DNA from: an uncultured Eubacteriales bacterium
Lineage (GTDB): Bacteria > Bacillota > Clostridia > Oscillospirales > Acutalibacteraceae
Direction: 5' to 3'
Assembly (NCBI GenBank): GCA_900316615.1
Contig: ONDU01000010.1
Span: 1 to 64,000 of the forward strand
DNA: 64,000 bases
In this document: one piece after another, positions 26,833-36,183 of the stretch
Numbering within the stretch: the first letter of the stretch is position 1
How the letters are laid out: the number at the start of each line of letters is the position of its first letter
The notes under the pieces: generated by a model
Told to the model about the DNA's origin: nothing
The model's database searches: none
What the model saw: only the letters and a program-made list of their open reading frames with translations
Position numbers and translations under genes: made by a program

Positions 26833-26928
26833 GCGATTGCAGACGGCAAAAGCGGCACGCTTTTGCCAAATTCCAAGTTAAGCTTGGAATTTCGTTTCGG
26901 ACAAACGTCCGAAACGGTCTGCAATCGC
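26833..26928. repeat. Cloverleaf intergenic element, copy 4
   Basis: GCGATTGCAGAC pairs with GTCTGCAATCGC. Inside are GGCAAAAGC/GCTTTTGCC (26845-26867), AAATTCCAAG/CTTGGAATTT (26868-26892) and CGTTTCGGAC/GTCCGAAACG (26893-26916). It begins 38 nt after the ridA stop and ends 41 nt before the next start codon, so it sits between co-directional genes. Same 5' flank as copy 1. Confidence 0.9.
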
Positions 26929-26966
26929 CACATCTCCCACACAGCCTGTATTTTAAGCTCTCCGGC

Positions 26967-27341
26967 TTATACCTCAGCTATAACCTCTACCTCTACCAGA
27001 ACTCCCTTGGGAAGCTCCTTTGCTGCCACGCATGAGCGTGCAGGCTTGCCCGAAAAATATTTTCCGTAAATTTCGTTGAATACACCGAAATCGCTCATAT
27101 TTGCAAGGAAGCACACCGTCTTTACAGCCTTGTCATAGCCTGAACCTGCCGCCTCAAGAACAGCTCCCAAATTTTTCATAACCTGCTCTGTCTGCTCTGC
27201 TATAGTCTGAGCCTCAACACAGCCTGTAGCGGGATTTATTGCTATCTGACCTGATGTAAAAACCAATCCTTTGCTTACTACAGCCTGAGAGTAAGGACCT
27301 ATTGCATCGGGTGCATTTTTTGTATAAATTTTTTCTGACAT
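26967..27341 (-). CDS. ridA: RidA family reactive-intermediate deaminase
   Basis: RidA hydrolyses the enamine/imine products released by PLP-dependent dehydratases, protecting enzymes from 2-aminoacrylate. The protein of 124 residues has the family segments APDAIGPYSQAVV, FTSGQIAINPATG, EQTEQVMKNLGAVLEAAG and the ending ARSCVAAKELPKGVLVEVEVIA. The start is ATG 27341 after GGAGG. It follows threonine ammonia-lyase on the same strand by 77 nt, which fits its role; a hairpin (27387-27410, AAATGCC/GGCATTT) lies in the gap. Confidence 0.95.
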   Translation of the reverse strand: MSEKIYTKNAPDAIGPYSQAVVSKGLVFTSGQIAINPATGCVEAQTIAEQTEQVMKNLGAVLEAAGSGYDKAVKTVCFLANMSDFGVFNEIYGKYFSGKPARSCVAAKELPKGVLVEVEVIAEV

Positions 27342-27418
27342 ATTAATTCCTCCGGTATTAAAATTATAAGCTTTCAAAATTATGAGAAATGCCTGTTAAA
27401 AACGGCATTTTTTAAAAA

Positions 27419-28618
27419 TCAGATTATTCTGTAGCCTCTTTCGTTGAATGCATTTCTTATAGCATCTGCGTGACTTTGATTTCTTGTTTCCATACTTATA
27501 CGCAGATAGCAGGCATTTATATCCGAGCTTAAATCCGCACGGTCGTGAGCAACGGAAACTACGTTTCCGCCCATATTTGCTATAATTTCGGAAACCTCCT
27601 GAAGCTGTCCCGGCTTGTCGATAAGCTCTATTGTGAGGTCAACCAGTCGTCCGCTCATCTGCAAGCCTCTGTTGATAACTCTTGACAGTATTGTAACGTC
27701 TATATTTCCTCCCGAAAGCAAACAGCATACCTTTTTGCCCTCAAGGTCGGGAATTTTATTGAACATAACCGCTGCAAAAGCATTTGCACCTGCCCCCTCG
27801 GTTACAAGCTTCTGACGCTCTATAAGCTTTAAAATAGCGGCTGCACATTCATCATCGGTAACGGTTATCAAATCGTCAACATACCTGCTTGCAATATCAT
27901 ATGTAATTGTTCCGGGTGTCTTTACAGCTATGCCGTCCTGGAACGTATGAACGCTGTCGAGTGTTTCGATTTGTCCGTGCTTTACGCTGTTTACCATTGA
28001 GGGAGCTCCCTCTGCCTGAACACCGTACACCTTTATATTAGGATTGAGTGACTTTATGGCAAATGCAACACCTGCAACAAGTCCGCCTCCGCCTACGGGA
28101 ACAATTACCGCATCAATATCAGGCTTTTCATTGATTATTTCAAGTCCTATTGTTCCCTGTCCTGCAATAACAAGGTCATCATCAAACGGATGTATAAATG
28201 TAGCTCCGCTCTCCTTCTGAAGCTCTACAGCCTTTGCATAGGCATCATCATATGTACCCTTTACAAGACAAACCTCAGCACCCAGACGCTTTGTTGCCTC
28301 TATCTTGCTTATAGGAGCGGCATCGGGAATACATATCAGGGACTTTATACCCATTTTTGTAGCCGCACGGGCAACTCCCTGAGCGTGGTTTCCTGCCGAG
28401 CAGGCTATAACGCCCTTTGATTTTTCCTCCTCTGTAAGCTGCGATATTTTATAATACGCTCCTCTTACCTTGAACGAGCCTGTAACCTGAAGATTTTCGG
28501 TTTTCAGATAAACCTTGACATTCGGAACAACATCATCAGAGCATTTTATAATATCCGTAGGTCTTACAGCATTTTTCAAGACGTAGGATGCGTGATAAAT
28601 TCTGTCTAAAGTTAACAT
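27419..28618 (-). CDS. ilvA: Threonine ammonia-lyase with ACT domain
   Basis: PLP enzyme that turns threonine into 2-oxobutyrate and ammonia, the first step to isoleucine or the start of threonine catabolism. At 399 residues it has the PLP lysine at K50 in TGSFKVRGAYYK, the cofactor-binding VPVGGGGLVAG and LSGGNIDV, and a single C-terminal ACT domain (about 325-399). That is the short TdcB/YgxA-like architecture rather than the long two-ACT IlvA. Shine-Dalgarno CAGGAGATG. It is controlled by a T-box leader. Symbol could equally be tdcB. Confidence 0.93.
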   Translation of the reverse strand: MLTLDRIYHASYVLKNAVRPTDIIKCSDDVVPNVKVYLKTENLQVTGSFKVRGAYYKISQLTEEEKSKGVIACSAGNHAQGVARAATKMGIKSLICIPDAAPISKIEATKRLGAEVCLVKGTYDDAYAKAVELQKESGATFIHPFDDDLVIAGQGTIGLEIINEKPDIDAVIVPVGGGGLVAGVAFAIKSLNPNIKVYGVQAEGAPSMVNSVKHGQIETLDSVHTFQDGIAVKTPGTITYDIASRYVDDLITVTDDECAAAILKLIERQKLVTEGAGANAFAAVMFNKIPDLEGKKVCCLLSGGNIDVTILSRVINRGLQMSGRLVDLTIELIDKPGQLQEVSEIIANMGGNVVSVAHDRADLSSDINACYLRISMETRNQSHADAIRNAFNERGYRII

Positions 28619-28694
28619 TGAAAAAACATCTCCTGAAGAAAATTATATGCCCGACACCGCAAGCTGTCATAACAGTATTCAGTACAGTCAGCAC

Positions 28695-28980
28695 AAAAAA
28701 GTCTTTCGCCCTCAGATAAGGACGAAAGACGAACATTCCGTGGTACCACCTTAATTGTCTGAAAAACAGACCGCTCAACAACATCATTAAAAATGCTTTC
28801 CCTGTAACGGGCGAAACCCGAACTCTCCTACTTGCCTCAACAGACGTTCAGAGGTCAGCTTAAAGGTGATGGTATTCAGCCCTCTCCTGCCGGTTCTCAC
28901 CGCAACACCGGCTCTCTGAAAATAAAGACGACCGCTCCTTATCCTTATCACAGCTTTTCCGTTTATTAAACACTACTACA
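28695..28980 (-). ncRNA. T-box leader of threonine ammonia-lyase
   Basis: The minus strand holds the T-box sequence AAGGTGGTACCACGG (28738-28752), which can pair with uncharged tRNA and form the antiterminator. It is followed by a terminator with stem GTCTTTCGTCC and GGGCGAAAGAC and six U residues (28695-28730). Upstream is a long Stem I with AAGGATAAGGAGCGG on its 5' side and GGGCTGAATACCATCACC on the 3' side, where the specifier should be. ACC (Thr) and ATC (Ile) are both present there, each followed by A, so I cannot decide the amino acid. Confidence 0.93.
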
Positions 28981-28981
28981 A

Positions 28982-29010
28982 TTTATACGCTTTTTTATAT
29001 AAAATGTCAA
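28982..29010 (-). promoter_or_regulatory. Promoter of the T-box/ilvA transcript
   Basis: Minus strand TTGACA (29005-29010), 17-nt spacer, TATAAA (28982-28987). Transcription would begin just before the T-box Stem I. Confidence 0.85.
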
Positions 29011-29038
29011 GCAAAAATTTAATTCTGATAAAAATAAA

Positions 29039-30001
29039 TCAAAATTCGCTCTTAGTCTTACGCAAAAACATATCAGATAATACCTGCTTAGGGTCTTTGC
29101 CGCAGTTTATAACCTGATTTACCGCATTTACTATAGGCAAATCAACCTTGTACATTTCTCCCAGCCTTACAAGAGCCTTTGTTGTGGAAACTCCCTCGGC
29201 AAGCTTATCAAATCTTTCTCCCTTTACGAGCATCTCACCAAATCTGCGGTTGTGGCTGAACTGAGAAAACAGGGTTGCTTCATAATCACCCAGATGACAA
29301 AGTCCGAACGCTGACATCTCGTTTCCTCCCATAGCCTTGATAAGCCTTGATACCTCCATCGTTCCTCTTGACATAAGTGCTCCCTTGAGCGAGGTGCAGT
29401 TCATTCCGTCAAGCATACCTGCCGCAATGCCTATAACGTTTTTAGCAGCTGCTCCGACCTCTGTTCCTATCAGATCCCTGCCGAAGTAAAATCTTATAAG
29501 CTCACTTGAAAACTCATTGACAAGCCTCTTCTTTAACTGCTCATTTTCAGAATCTATTACCATACAGTTAGGTATGCCCTTTACAAAATCCTGAGGATGT
29601 CCGGGGCCTACCCATACGGCTACAGGTGTCCTTTCTGTGTCAATATAGTCACCTACAATCTGTGTAAGTCTTTTTCCTGTTCCCTCTTCTATTCCTTTCA
29701 TACAAAGCACTATAGCTTTTCCGTCAAGCTTCTCTTTTGAAAGCTTTTCCATAAATCCTCTCAGTGCCTGCGAGCTTATCGAAATTATCATAACCTCCGC
29801 ATGCTCTGCCGCCTGCGTTAAATCTGAAGTTATAACTATGTCATCACTGAAATTTACATACATATTCTTACGTTCTCTTTTTAAGTCCTGAAATATCTTT
29901 TCACTTTCAAGTCCCCACGAATATACGCTGTGACCGGTCTTGTCAAGATACCATGCTATAAAAGAGCCCCATCTTCCGCACCCAAGCAACGAAATGTTCA
30001 T
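29039..30001 (-). CDS. gpsA: NAD(P)H glycerol-3-phosphate dehydrogenase
   Basis: GpsA reduces dihydroxyacetone phosphate to sn-glycerol-3-phosphate for phospholipids. The 320-residue protein has the N-terminal NAD(P) motif LLGCGRWGSFIAWYL, IISISSQALRGF, CMKGIE, and the catalytic-domain segment TEVGAAAKNVIGIAAGM, GDYEATLFSQFSHNRRFGE. Shine-Dalgarno GGAGG. It stands alone on the minus strand between the pullulanase and the T-box promoter. Confidence 0.95.
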   Translation of the reverse strand: MNISLLGCGRWGSFIAWYLDKTGHSVYSWGLESEKIFQDLKRERKNMYVNFSDDIVITSDLTQAAEHAEVMIISISSQALRGFMEKLSKEKLDGKAIVLCMKGIEEGTGKRLTQIVGDYIDTERTPVAVWVGPGHPQDFVKGIPNCMVIDSENEQLKKRLVNEFSSELIRFYFGRDLIGTEVGAAAKNVIGIAAGMLDGMNCTSLKGALMSRGTMEVSRLIKAMGGNEMSAFGLCHLGDYEATLFSQFSHNRRFGEMLVKGERFDKLAEGVSTTKALVRLGEMYKVDLPIVNAVNQVINCGKDPKQVLSDMFLRKTKSEF

Positions 30002-30040
30002 AATATTGTCCTCCCAAGTTTTTTATATAAAATGATTTCG

Positions 30041-30067
30041 CCAAAATGCCGCAAAGCGGCATTTTGG
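30041..30067 (-). terminator. 12-bp hairpin after the pullulanase gene
   Basis: CCAAAATGCCGC and GCGGCATTTTGG form a perfect stem around an AAA (TTT) loop, 39 nt after the pullulanase stop. No U-tract follows. The AAA loop and the position after a stop codon resemble single arms of the cloverleaf elements. Confidence 0.55.
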
Positions 30068-30106
30068 CATTAAAACAACGGATTTTATAAAACTAAGCTG
30101 TTAATA

Positions 30107-33100
30107 TCAATCCTCTTCTACAGAAATTGCAGAATTAATATCATCGGAAGCAGAAACTGCACTAGGAATTTCCTCAAAAGCTTCACTATTTGTTTCTTCA
30201 GTTTTCTCCGTTTCTTCTGTTACTTCCTTTTCTTCCTTTGTTTCTTCCTTTGGAGTTTCGTAAATGAATACTACATTTTTAACAATAGTACTCCATGCTC
30301 CGGAAACATCTCCTATGCTCTGGAGAACGTTTCCAAGCTCCTCTTTAGGGAATACACTGTAGGTATCATCACTGCACCTGCTTATACCTTCTATAATTTC
30401 GTCCTCAGCAAGCTTCTTTCCGCTTGAATCAACGTGGCTGACAACTACCCTTGAGTTAAAGTATACTTTCTGATCCTTTATCCATACCTCACCTGATACC
30501 TTGTAGCCGGGGTGACTTGCTCCGGGATCCTGTCCGAAAATGCCGTCACTGAACATAACCTGTGCTTCATCAATATCAATATCTCCGAACAGCCACCAGC
30601 CGTTATTGTTTTCAATATCCATAGGAGTTCCGGGCCACTGGTCTGTAAGAGGTCTTGCAGAGCCTCCTCTTTCGTCATAAACATATATATGAGGCGACAT
30701 CCAGTTGTTATGGTTGAAGTAGTGTATCTTCAGGGGTGACGGCGGCACAAGCTTATCAATATAGGTAATAACAGTATCTGACTTTACCTTTCCTATTGCC
30801 TTGGGAAGTCTGTCTGTATCAAGCTCATAGCCCTGAACAGCCTCGGGACTGATTGCATACTTCTGCCCCTTCTTTACTTTCCATGTATCGGTAGCAACTA
30901 CAGGCGTTCCGTCTTCGGTTATCTGACGCTTTGAGATTGTAAAGTTCTCTCTTTCATCTCTCTGATAGTAATATTTTACTTCAACATCATCGTCTACTAT
31001 AACTCCCGTAGGATTGTCGGAGCTTTCTACAAGTGAATAGTCAAACAGCATTTCCTTATGAGGATGTGTTCTATAGGTTGTTCCCTTGATGTAGTGTGAC
31101 GAAACCTGCTTTATAACCTCGTTGGTTTCAACGTCTATATGCTTTACTATAACCGTTCTGTAGCTCTTATCTGCCTTTTTAAGCCTGTCAAAGGTGCTGT
31201 CGTCTACAAGCACCAGAGCACTTCTGGGCGGAATGCTTATGCTGCTTCCGTGTATTGTTCCCAGCCTTTCAAGACCTGCACGGTCACCGTTAACCACAAC
31301 AGCCCATGTATCGGGAGTTCTTTCTCCGTTTACTCTGAGGTCAAGCGTCTTGGGACTTGCACTGTTATTGACGAGAACCGCAACCGTACCCCATTCGTTA
31401 TGTGCATTTTCCGTCATATTTCTCAAGGTATATCCTATCGCACTTCCGTTTTCAACAAAATAAGTATGACGTGCAGCTGAACCGTCTCCTGCTCTGAACG
31501 GAGAATATGCTGCCCTTATTTCCATAAGTCCCTTATAATATTTTACAAGGTTATCGTATCTTACCGTTCTTGTCCAGTCTATTTTATTTATTCCGTCCGC
31601 AGATCTGTAGCTGTTGTGATCCCCGAACTTTGTTCTTGCAAATTCCTCTCCCGCAAGATAGAACGGCACTCCCTGAGATGTAAGCACTATTACCGCAGAA
31701 AGCTTGTTCTGTGCAATAACTACGCTGTTGTGTCCGTTATAGTCATTGTTTCCGTTAGATTTAAGAATTTTATCCCACAGTGTAAGGTTATCGTGTGCGG
31801 AATTGTAGTTTATACACTGCATAGGCTCTCTCGCCCATCTTCCGAAGGTATCGCTTGAGCCTCCCATCATTCCTGCCTTTATATCATTGTTTACGTTTGT
31901 TGCTCCCTGAATATAACCTATGCTTTCATCGTCCGTATTTCCCTTGAGTGCGTTCCTCATTTTGTCGCTGAACATACCGACCCTCGGATTTAACTTGAAC
32001 GCATTATGCGATATGCATGCATATTCTCCGTCTATTCCGTTTCCGAGCCAGTCTGCCATCCACGGCTCTCCGTACATAATTATTCTGGGATCTATTTCAT
32101 CAAGTGCTTCCCTTATCTTGTTCATTGTAATATAGTCATGACAGCCCATAAGGTCAAACCTGAAGCCGTCTACGTGATATTCGTTTACCCAGTATTTCAG
32201 AGAGTCTATCATATACTTTCTGAACATTGCCTTGTCAGATGCAGTTACGTTTCCGCAGCCGCTTCCGTTAAAGAACCTGTACTGCGAATACATTCTGAAA
32301 TAATAACCCGGTACTGTCTTTTCAAAGCAGCTGTCGCCCGCAGAATAAACGTGGTTGTACACAACGTCCATAATCACGCCTATACCTCTGTCATGGAGTG
32401 CCTGAATCATCTGCTTGAACTCGTTTATTCTGACCTCTCCCTTTGCGGCGTTGGTTGAGTATGAGCCCTCGGGTACGTTGAAGTTTACAGGGTCATATCC
32501 CCAGTTGTACTGAGATGTATGCATTGCCTCATCTATAGAGCCGAAATCAAATACAGGGTTGAGATGCACATAGTTTACTCCCTGCTCTACAAGATATTCC
32601 ACGCATGTGGAATAGTTTTTCTGTCTGTTTACCTTTGTTCCTCTCTGCGTAAAGGCAAGATACTTTCCTCTGTTTTCTATATTTACTCCCGATGTCTTGC
32701 TTATGGAAAAGTCTCTTACGTGAACCTCCCATATAACAGCGTCAGTCGGCTTGTTTACAAATACGTGCTTATCCTTAGACCAGCCCTCCGGGTTGGTTTC
32801 CTTCATATCAAGTATCATAGAACGGTTTCCGTTTACTCCCACTGCCTTTGAATAAACGTCCTGCGTTTCTCTTGTAACTCCGTCTACAAGCACACTGTAT
32901 GTATAATAATATCCCTTTAAATCACTTTTTACATGGGCACTCCACACTCCTGTTTCCGTGTCCTTGTTCATTGCCATTCCTATAACCTTTCCAGCTCCCT
33001 GCTCTACGTCTGAACCGGTCTTGTATATGTTTATTGATACTGAAACGGCACTTGGTGCCCATACCTTGAATACCGTTTTCTCAGGGGTATACGTTGCTCC

Positions 33101-33187
33101 GAGGTCATCTCCGTCATAAAGCGGGTATATTTCCTTTGCGTTGTAATAATTGCCTATTGTTTCATATTTTTCCTGTAACGTTGGCAT
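30107..33187 (-). CDS. pulA: Multidomain type I pullulanase, GH13 with MucBP-like and CBM26-like modules
   Basis: Pullulanase cleaves alpha-1,6 branches of starch and pullulan. The 1026-residue protein has an N-terminal CBM48-like domain (about 15-130) and a GH13 domain with the type I signature YNWGYDP near 227. The nucleophile is D345 in GFRFDL, the acid/base E374 in MYGEPW and the third acid D466 in SAHDN. After about 660 come two MucBP-like repeats, a CBM26-like starch-binding module (about 812-904, with WPGTPMD and GWWLFGDI), a third MucBP-like repeat and an acidic, threonine-rich tail of 50 residues. No signal peptide or wall-anchor motif is present, which is odd for such modules. Shine-Dalgarno GGAGGG fixes the start. 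Confidence 0.92.
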   Translation of the reverse strand: MPTLQEKYETIGNYYNAKEIYPLYDGDDLGATYTPEKTVFKVWAPSAVSVSINIYKTGSDVEQGAGKVIGMAMNKDTETGVWSAHVKSDLKGYYYTYSVLVDGVTRETQDVYSKAVGVNGNRSMILDMKETNPEGWSKDKHVFVNKPTDAVIWEVHVRDFSISKTSGVNIENRGKYLAFTQRGTKVNRQKNYSTCVEYLVEQGVNYVHLNPVFDFGSIDEAMHTSQYNWGYDPVNFNVPEGSYSTNAAKGEVRINEFKQMIQALHDRGIGVIMDVVYNHVYSAGDSCFEKTVPGYYFRMYSQYRFFNGSGCGNVTASDKAMFRKYMIDSLKYWVNEYHVDGFRFDLMGCHDYITMNKIREALDEIDPRIIMYGEPWMADWLGNGIDGEYACISHNAFKLNPRVGMFSDKMRNALKGNTDDESIGYIQGATNVNNDIKAGMMGGSSDTFGRWAREPMQCINYNSAHDNLTLWDKILKSNGNNDYNGHNSVVIAQNKLSAVIVLTSQGVPFYLAGEEFARTKFGDHNSYRSADGINKIDWTRTVRYDNLVKYYKGLMEIRAAYSPFRAGDGSAARHTYFVENGSAIGYTLRNMTENAHNEWGTVAVLVNNSASPKTLDLRVNGERTPDTWAVVVNGDRAGLERLGTIHGSSISIPPRSALVLVDDSTFDRLKKADKSYRTVIVKHIDVETNEVIKQVSSHYIKGTTYRTHPHKEMLFDYSLVESSDNPTGVIVDDDVEVKYYYQRDERENFTISKRQITEDGTPVVATDTWKVKKGQKYAISPEAVQGYELDTDRLPKAIGKVKSDTVITYIDKLVPPSPLKIHYFNHNNWMSPHIYVYDERGGSARPLTDQWPGTPMDIENNNGWWLFGDIDIDEAQVMFSDGIFGQDPGASHPGYKVSGEVWIKDQKVYFNSRVVVSHVDSSGKKLAEDEIIEGISRCSDDTYSVFPKEELGNVLQSIGDVSGAWSTIVKNVVFIYETPKEETKEEKEVTEETEKTEETNSEAFEEIPSAVSASDDINSAISVEED

Positions 33188-33397
33188 AAAATTTTTCCCT
33201 CCGAATTTAAAGCCTGCAAGCAGCTGAAGGCTTTCAGTATATACACTCTGTACCGACGCTTATATTAAAAAACGTCAATTTCAATGTACAGCACATTATA
33301 TCATAAAAGTCTGAAATGTACAATTCAAAATAAAATACATATATTACTTAATTTTTATATAATTTACAGTAAACAGCCTTGCTCTGTACATATAAAA

Positions 33398-34498
33398 TCA
33401 GGTGCTTCGATTTTCCGCCTTTTTTCTCTTTCGTGCGGAAATTTTTTCATGTATAAGAGAAAAGCACCTCTCTCTCAGCAGCTCTGTCAGGGAGCAGCAT
33501 ATGAATACCGCAAGGCAGCCTCCCATAACCGCAGGAATAAAGATAAAGCCCTCAAAAAGCGACTTATCCTTAAAGCTCAGCACAGACCATATCCACTTCC
33601 TCATAAAATAATGCTCGTGTATTGCATAAACTCCCAGAGTAGTTGAAGCAAGCAGGTTTATTACCGATGAGCTGAATTTGAAATCCCTGAAAAACAGGAT
33701 AAGACAGGCACTTTCACAAAGAACTATCGGATTGTCAAACATTCCGAAAACGTGCCTGTACTGAGGTATAAAGCCGTACAGAGCCAAATCGAGCATACAA
33801 AGTGCAAGGAAAGCTCCCATATATATAAGGTTCGGTTTTTCTCTGCCGTTCTTTTTATCTCCGACAAAAAGTCTCAGATAACCTCCTGTTATGTACATAA
33901 GGAGAAAGCCTCCCAGACTTTTTCCGTATTCCTGATCCAGTATTTTTTTAGTGGAAACCACCTGATTTATACCGTCTATATGAGCCAGTGTCGACCATAC
34001 GCTCACCACGGCAAAAATAACTCCCAGAAAGTAAAGGTACTGTCTTTTGCTGAGAGATGAAAGCATTTTGTTCAGGAACGGGCTTATCAGCAGTATTATA
34101 ATATAGTTGTCAAGAAAATACCACGTTCTTGAAAGAAACGGCAGAAACGCCTTGCATACGTTCGGCGGTGTGATAAGACCCGGGTCTGCAATAAAAAATA
34201 TCAGCGATATTGCAGCCGAGTAAAAAATCATTGCTTCATAAGGCTTTTTTGCACGTCTGAGCGTTTTTCTTATATTGAACTCAGAGGTTATCATAAAATA
34301 ACCCGAAACCATAACAAAGACATCAACAGGTGCCCTGCAAAGCGAATATGCAGACATTACCAGTATTTCTTTTCCGCACAAATAATCAGCCGCCGCCTTT
34401 CCGAAGCCTCCGTACTGGTACGCATGAAGAAATATAATCTGAATTATGGCTATTATTCTCAGAAGCTCAATTCCCGATTTTCTTTTTGACGTTTTCAC
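33398..34498 (-). CDS. Acyltransferase family 3 membrane protein (OafA-like)
   Basis: A protein of 366 residues with about ten hydrophobic helices, starting SGIELLRIIAIIQIIFLHAYQYGG, the usual opening of acyltransferase-3 proteins that O-acylate surface glycans. FVMVSGYFMI and an AIHEHYF segment fit. The start is GTG 34498 after GGAGGTG; the upstream ATG at 34537 has no ribosome binding site. It follows the ABC permease by 42 nt and may be in the same transcript. The gap to the pullulanase start (33188-33397) is AT-rich and shows nothing convincing. Confidence 0.85.
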   Translation of the reverse strand: MKTSKRKSGIELLRIIAIIQIIFLHAYQYGGFGKAAADYLCGKEILVMSAYSLCRAPVDVFVMVSGYFMITSEFNIRKTLRRAKKPYEAMIFYSAAISLIFFIADPGLITPPNVCKAFLPFLSRTWYFLDNYIIILLISPFLNKMLSSLSKRQYLYFLGVIFAVVSVWSTLAHIDGINQVVSTKKILDQEYGKSLGGFLLMYITGGYLRLFVGDKKNGREKPNLIYMGAFLALCMLDLALYGFIPQYRHVFGMFDNPIVLCESACLILFFRDFKFSSSVINLLASTTLGVYAIHEHYFMRKWIWSVLSFKDKSLFEGFIFIPAVMGGCLAVFICCSLTELLRERCFSLIHEKISARKRKKAENRST

Positions 34499-34540
34499 AA
34501 AAGCACCTCCGTTTTGTCTGAATAAGCTTTTCGTCAAAGC

Positions 34541-35359
34541 TTATGAGCGTCCTCCCCTTACGCTTCGTATGCAAAGGAATATTATAAAGGCTATTATATT
34601 TGCTATTACTATGCTTGCTCCGACAGGCGTTTTACAAAGGTATGATGCGGTAATACCGAGGAAAAAGCACGTAACCGAAAGTATTGACGACGTAATAATG
34701 ACGCTTTTAAAGGTTTTGCAGACCTGCATTGACGTAAGTGCAGGAAAAATTATAAGGCTGGAAATAAGCAGCGTTCCCATAATTCTCATACCAAGCACCA
34801 CCGTAAGTGCAGTAAGTATGGCTATTACGGTATTGTAAAAGCCTACCCTTGTACCCGTAGCCCTTGCAAAATTTTCATCAAACGTAACTGCAAAAATCCT
34901 GTTATAGAACAGTATGTAAAGTATTATTACAACGGCGGAAAGGCATACGCTTAAAGCTGCGTCAAAATCCGAAGCCGCAACTATACTTCCGAAAAGATAG
35001 TTGCTTATATCGGTATTCATACCCTTTTGAAGTGCAGCAATCGTAACGCCTACAGCCAAGGCACTGCTTGAAATCAACGCTATAGCCGAATCACCCTTTA
35101 TCTTGCTGTTTTCGCTTAATCTGAGAAGCAAAAAAGCCGACATCACAACTACAGGTATCGCCACGGGCAGGGGTGCCCAGTTGAACGCCGAGGCTGCCGC
35201 CAACGCTCCGAAGCCTACATGAGAAAGCCCGTCCCCAATCATAGAGTAACGTTTCAGAACAAGACTTACTCCGAGCAGTGCGGCACACAATGCAACAGGT
35301 ATTCCCACTATCAAGGCTCTTACCATAAATTTATAACCGAACATTGAAAGTATATCCAT
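34541..35359 (-). CDS. znuB: Metal ABC transporter permease (ZnuB type)
   Basis: A 272-residue permease with about eight hydrophobic segments. Family segments are RYSMIGDGLSHVGFGALAAA, GDSAIALISSSALAVGV and the second-half RIMGTLLISSLIIFPALTS. It belongs to the ZnuB/MntB group that moves Zn, Mn or Fe(II). Shine-Dalgarno AGGAGGTG. It follows the ATPase gene by 30 nt. Zinc is favoured by the histidine-rich tail of the partner ATPase. Confidence 0.88.
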   Translation of the reverse strand: MDILSMFGYKFMVRALIVGIPVALCAALLGVSLVLKRYSMIGDGLSHVGFGALAAASAFNWAPLPVAIPVVVMSAFLLLRLSENSKIKGDSAIALISSSALAVGVTIAALQKGMNTDISNYLFGSIVAASDFDAALSVCLSAVVIILYILFYNRIFAVTFDENFARATGTRVGFYNTVIAILTALTVVLGMRIMGTLLISSLIIFPALTSMQVCKTFKSVIITSSILSVTCFFLGITASYLCKTPVGASIVIANIIAFIIFLCIRSVRGGRS

Positions 35360-35389
35360 AAGTAAAAAACACCTCCTGTAAATTCAAGG

Positions 35390-36148
35390 TCACTTATGAC
35401 GGTGAATATGCTTCTGCTCGTGTATCTCGCAGTCACTGCAATGACAGTTGTGATAAAGGAACCTGCTGCCAAGCTCGCTGTGCTTGTACTCGTCTGTTGT
35501 TCCGAAAAAGAAATCACCGTTCACGCACATATGCAGTATGTGCGTTGCATAGCTTACGGCACTTATAATATCGTGAGATACCATTATAACCGTCATTTTG
35601 TCCCTTGTGTTAAGCTCCTTTATTATGCTGTACATCTGAGATGCGGCAACAGGGTCAAGTCCCACAACAGGCTCGTCAAGCAGAATAAGCTTTTTTGCGG
35701 CACACAACGCCCTTGCAAGCAGTACTCTCTGCTGCTGTCCCCCCGAAAGCTCCCTGTAGCACCTCTTTTTCAGAGAGGGTATGCCGAGCCTTTCCAGATT
35801 TTCGGCTGCCTGCCTCTTGTCCTCCTTTGAGTAAAGCCCCATAAAGCCCTTGCTGTTGAGCCTGCCCGAAAGGACAACCTCCCATACCGATGCAGGAAAA
35901 TCCTTCTGCACGGGCGTTTGCTGCGGAAGATAGCCTGTTTCCTTCTGTTCAAGTCCCTCTCCGTATACAAAGCTTCCGTAGCCCGGAGAGTGAAGCCCCA
36001 GAATACCTTTCATAAGAGTGCTTTTTCCCGAGCCGTTTTCACCCACAATGCAAAGATAATCACCTGCATTGATTTCAAAGCTGAGCTCCTTAAAAACAAC
36101 ATTTCCATCATAGCTCATTGTTACGTTATCGCACTTTAAAATAGACAT
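35390..36148 (-). CDS. znuC: Metal ABC transporter ATPase (ZnuC type) with His/Cys-rich tail
   Basis: An ATPase of 252 residues with Walker [27 protein letters not shown], Walker B LILLDEPVVGLD and switch HD (VSHDI). The last 20 residues, including CHCSDCEIHEQKHIHRHK, are rich in His and Cys and could bind zinc. The start is ATG 36148 after GGTGATT; an ATG at 36175 is less likely. It pairs with the downstream permease. No substrate-binding protein gene is adjacent, so that component must lie elsewhere. Confidence 0.9.
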   Translation of the reverse strand: MSILKCDNVTMSYDGNVVFKELSFEINAGDYLCIVGENGSGKSTLMKGILGLHSPGYGSFVYGEGLEQKETGYLPQQTPVQKDFPASVWEVVLSGRLNSKGFMGLYSKEDKRQAAENLERLGIPSLKKRCYRELSGGQQQRVLLARALCAAKKLILLDEPVVGLDPVAASQMYSIIKELNTRDKMTVIMVSHDIISAVSYATHILHMCVNGDFFFGTTDEYKHSELGSRFLYHNCHCSDCEIHEQKHIHRHK

Positions 36149-36183
36149 ATATAAATCACCGCTGTCAAAATACATTAGAATGA

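Noticed and set aside
26792..26869. N-terminal extension of the four-TM protein
   Set aside because: The added residues are encoded by an arm of the cloverleaf repeat and there is a usable start at 26791.
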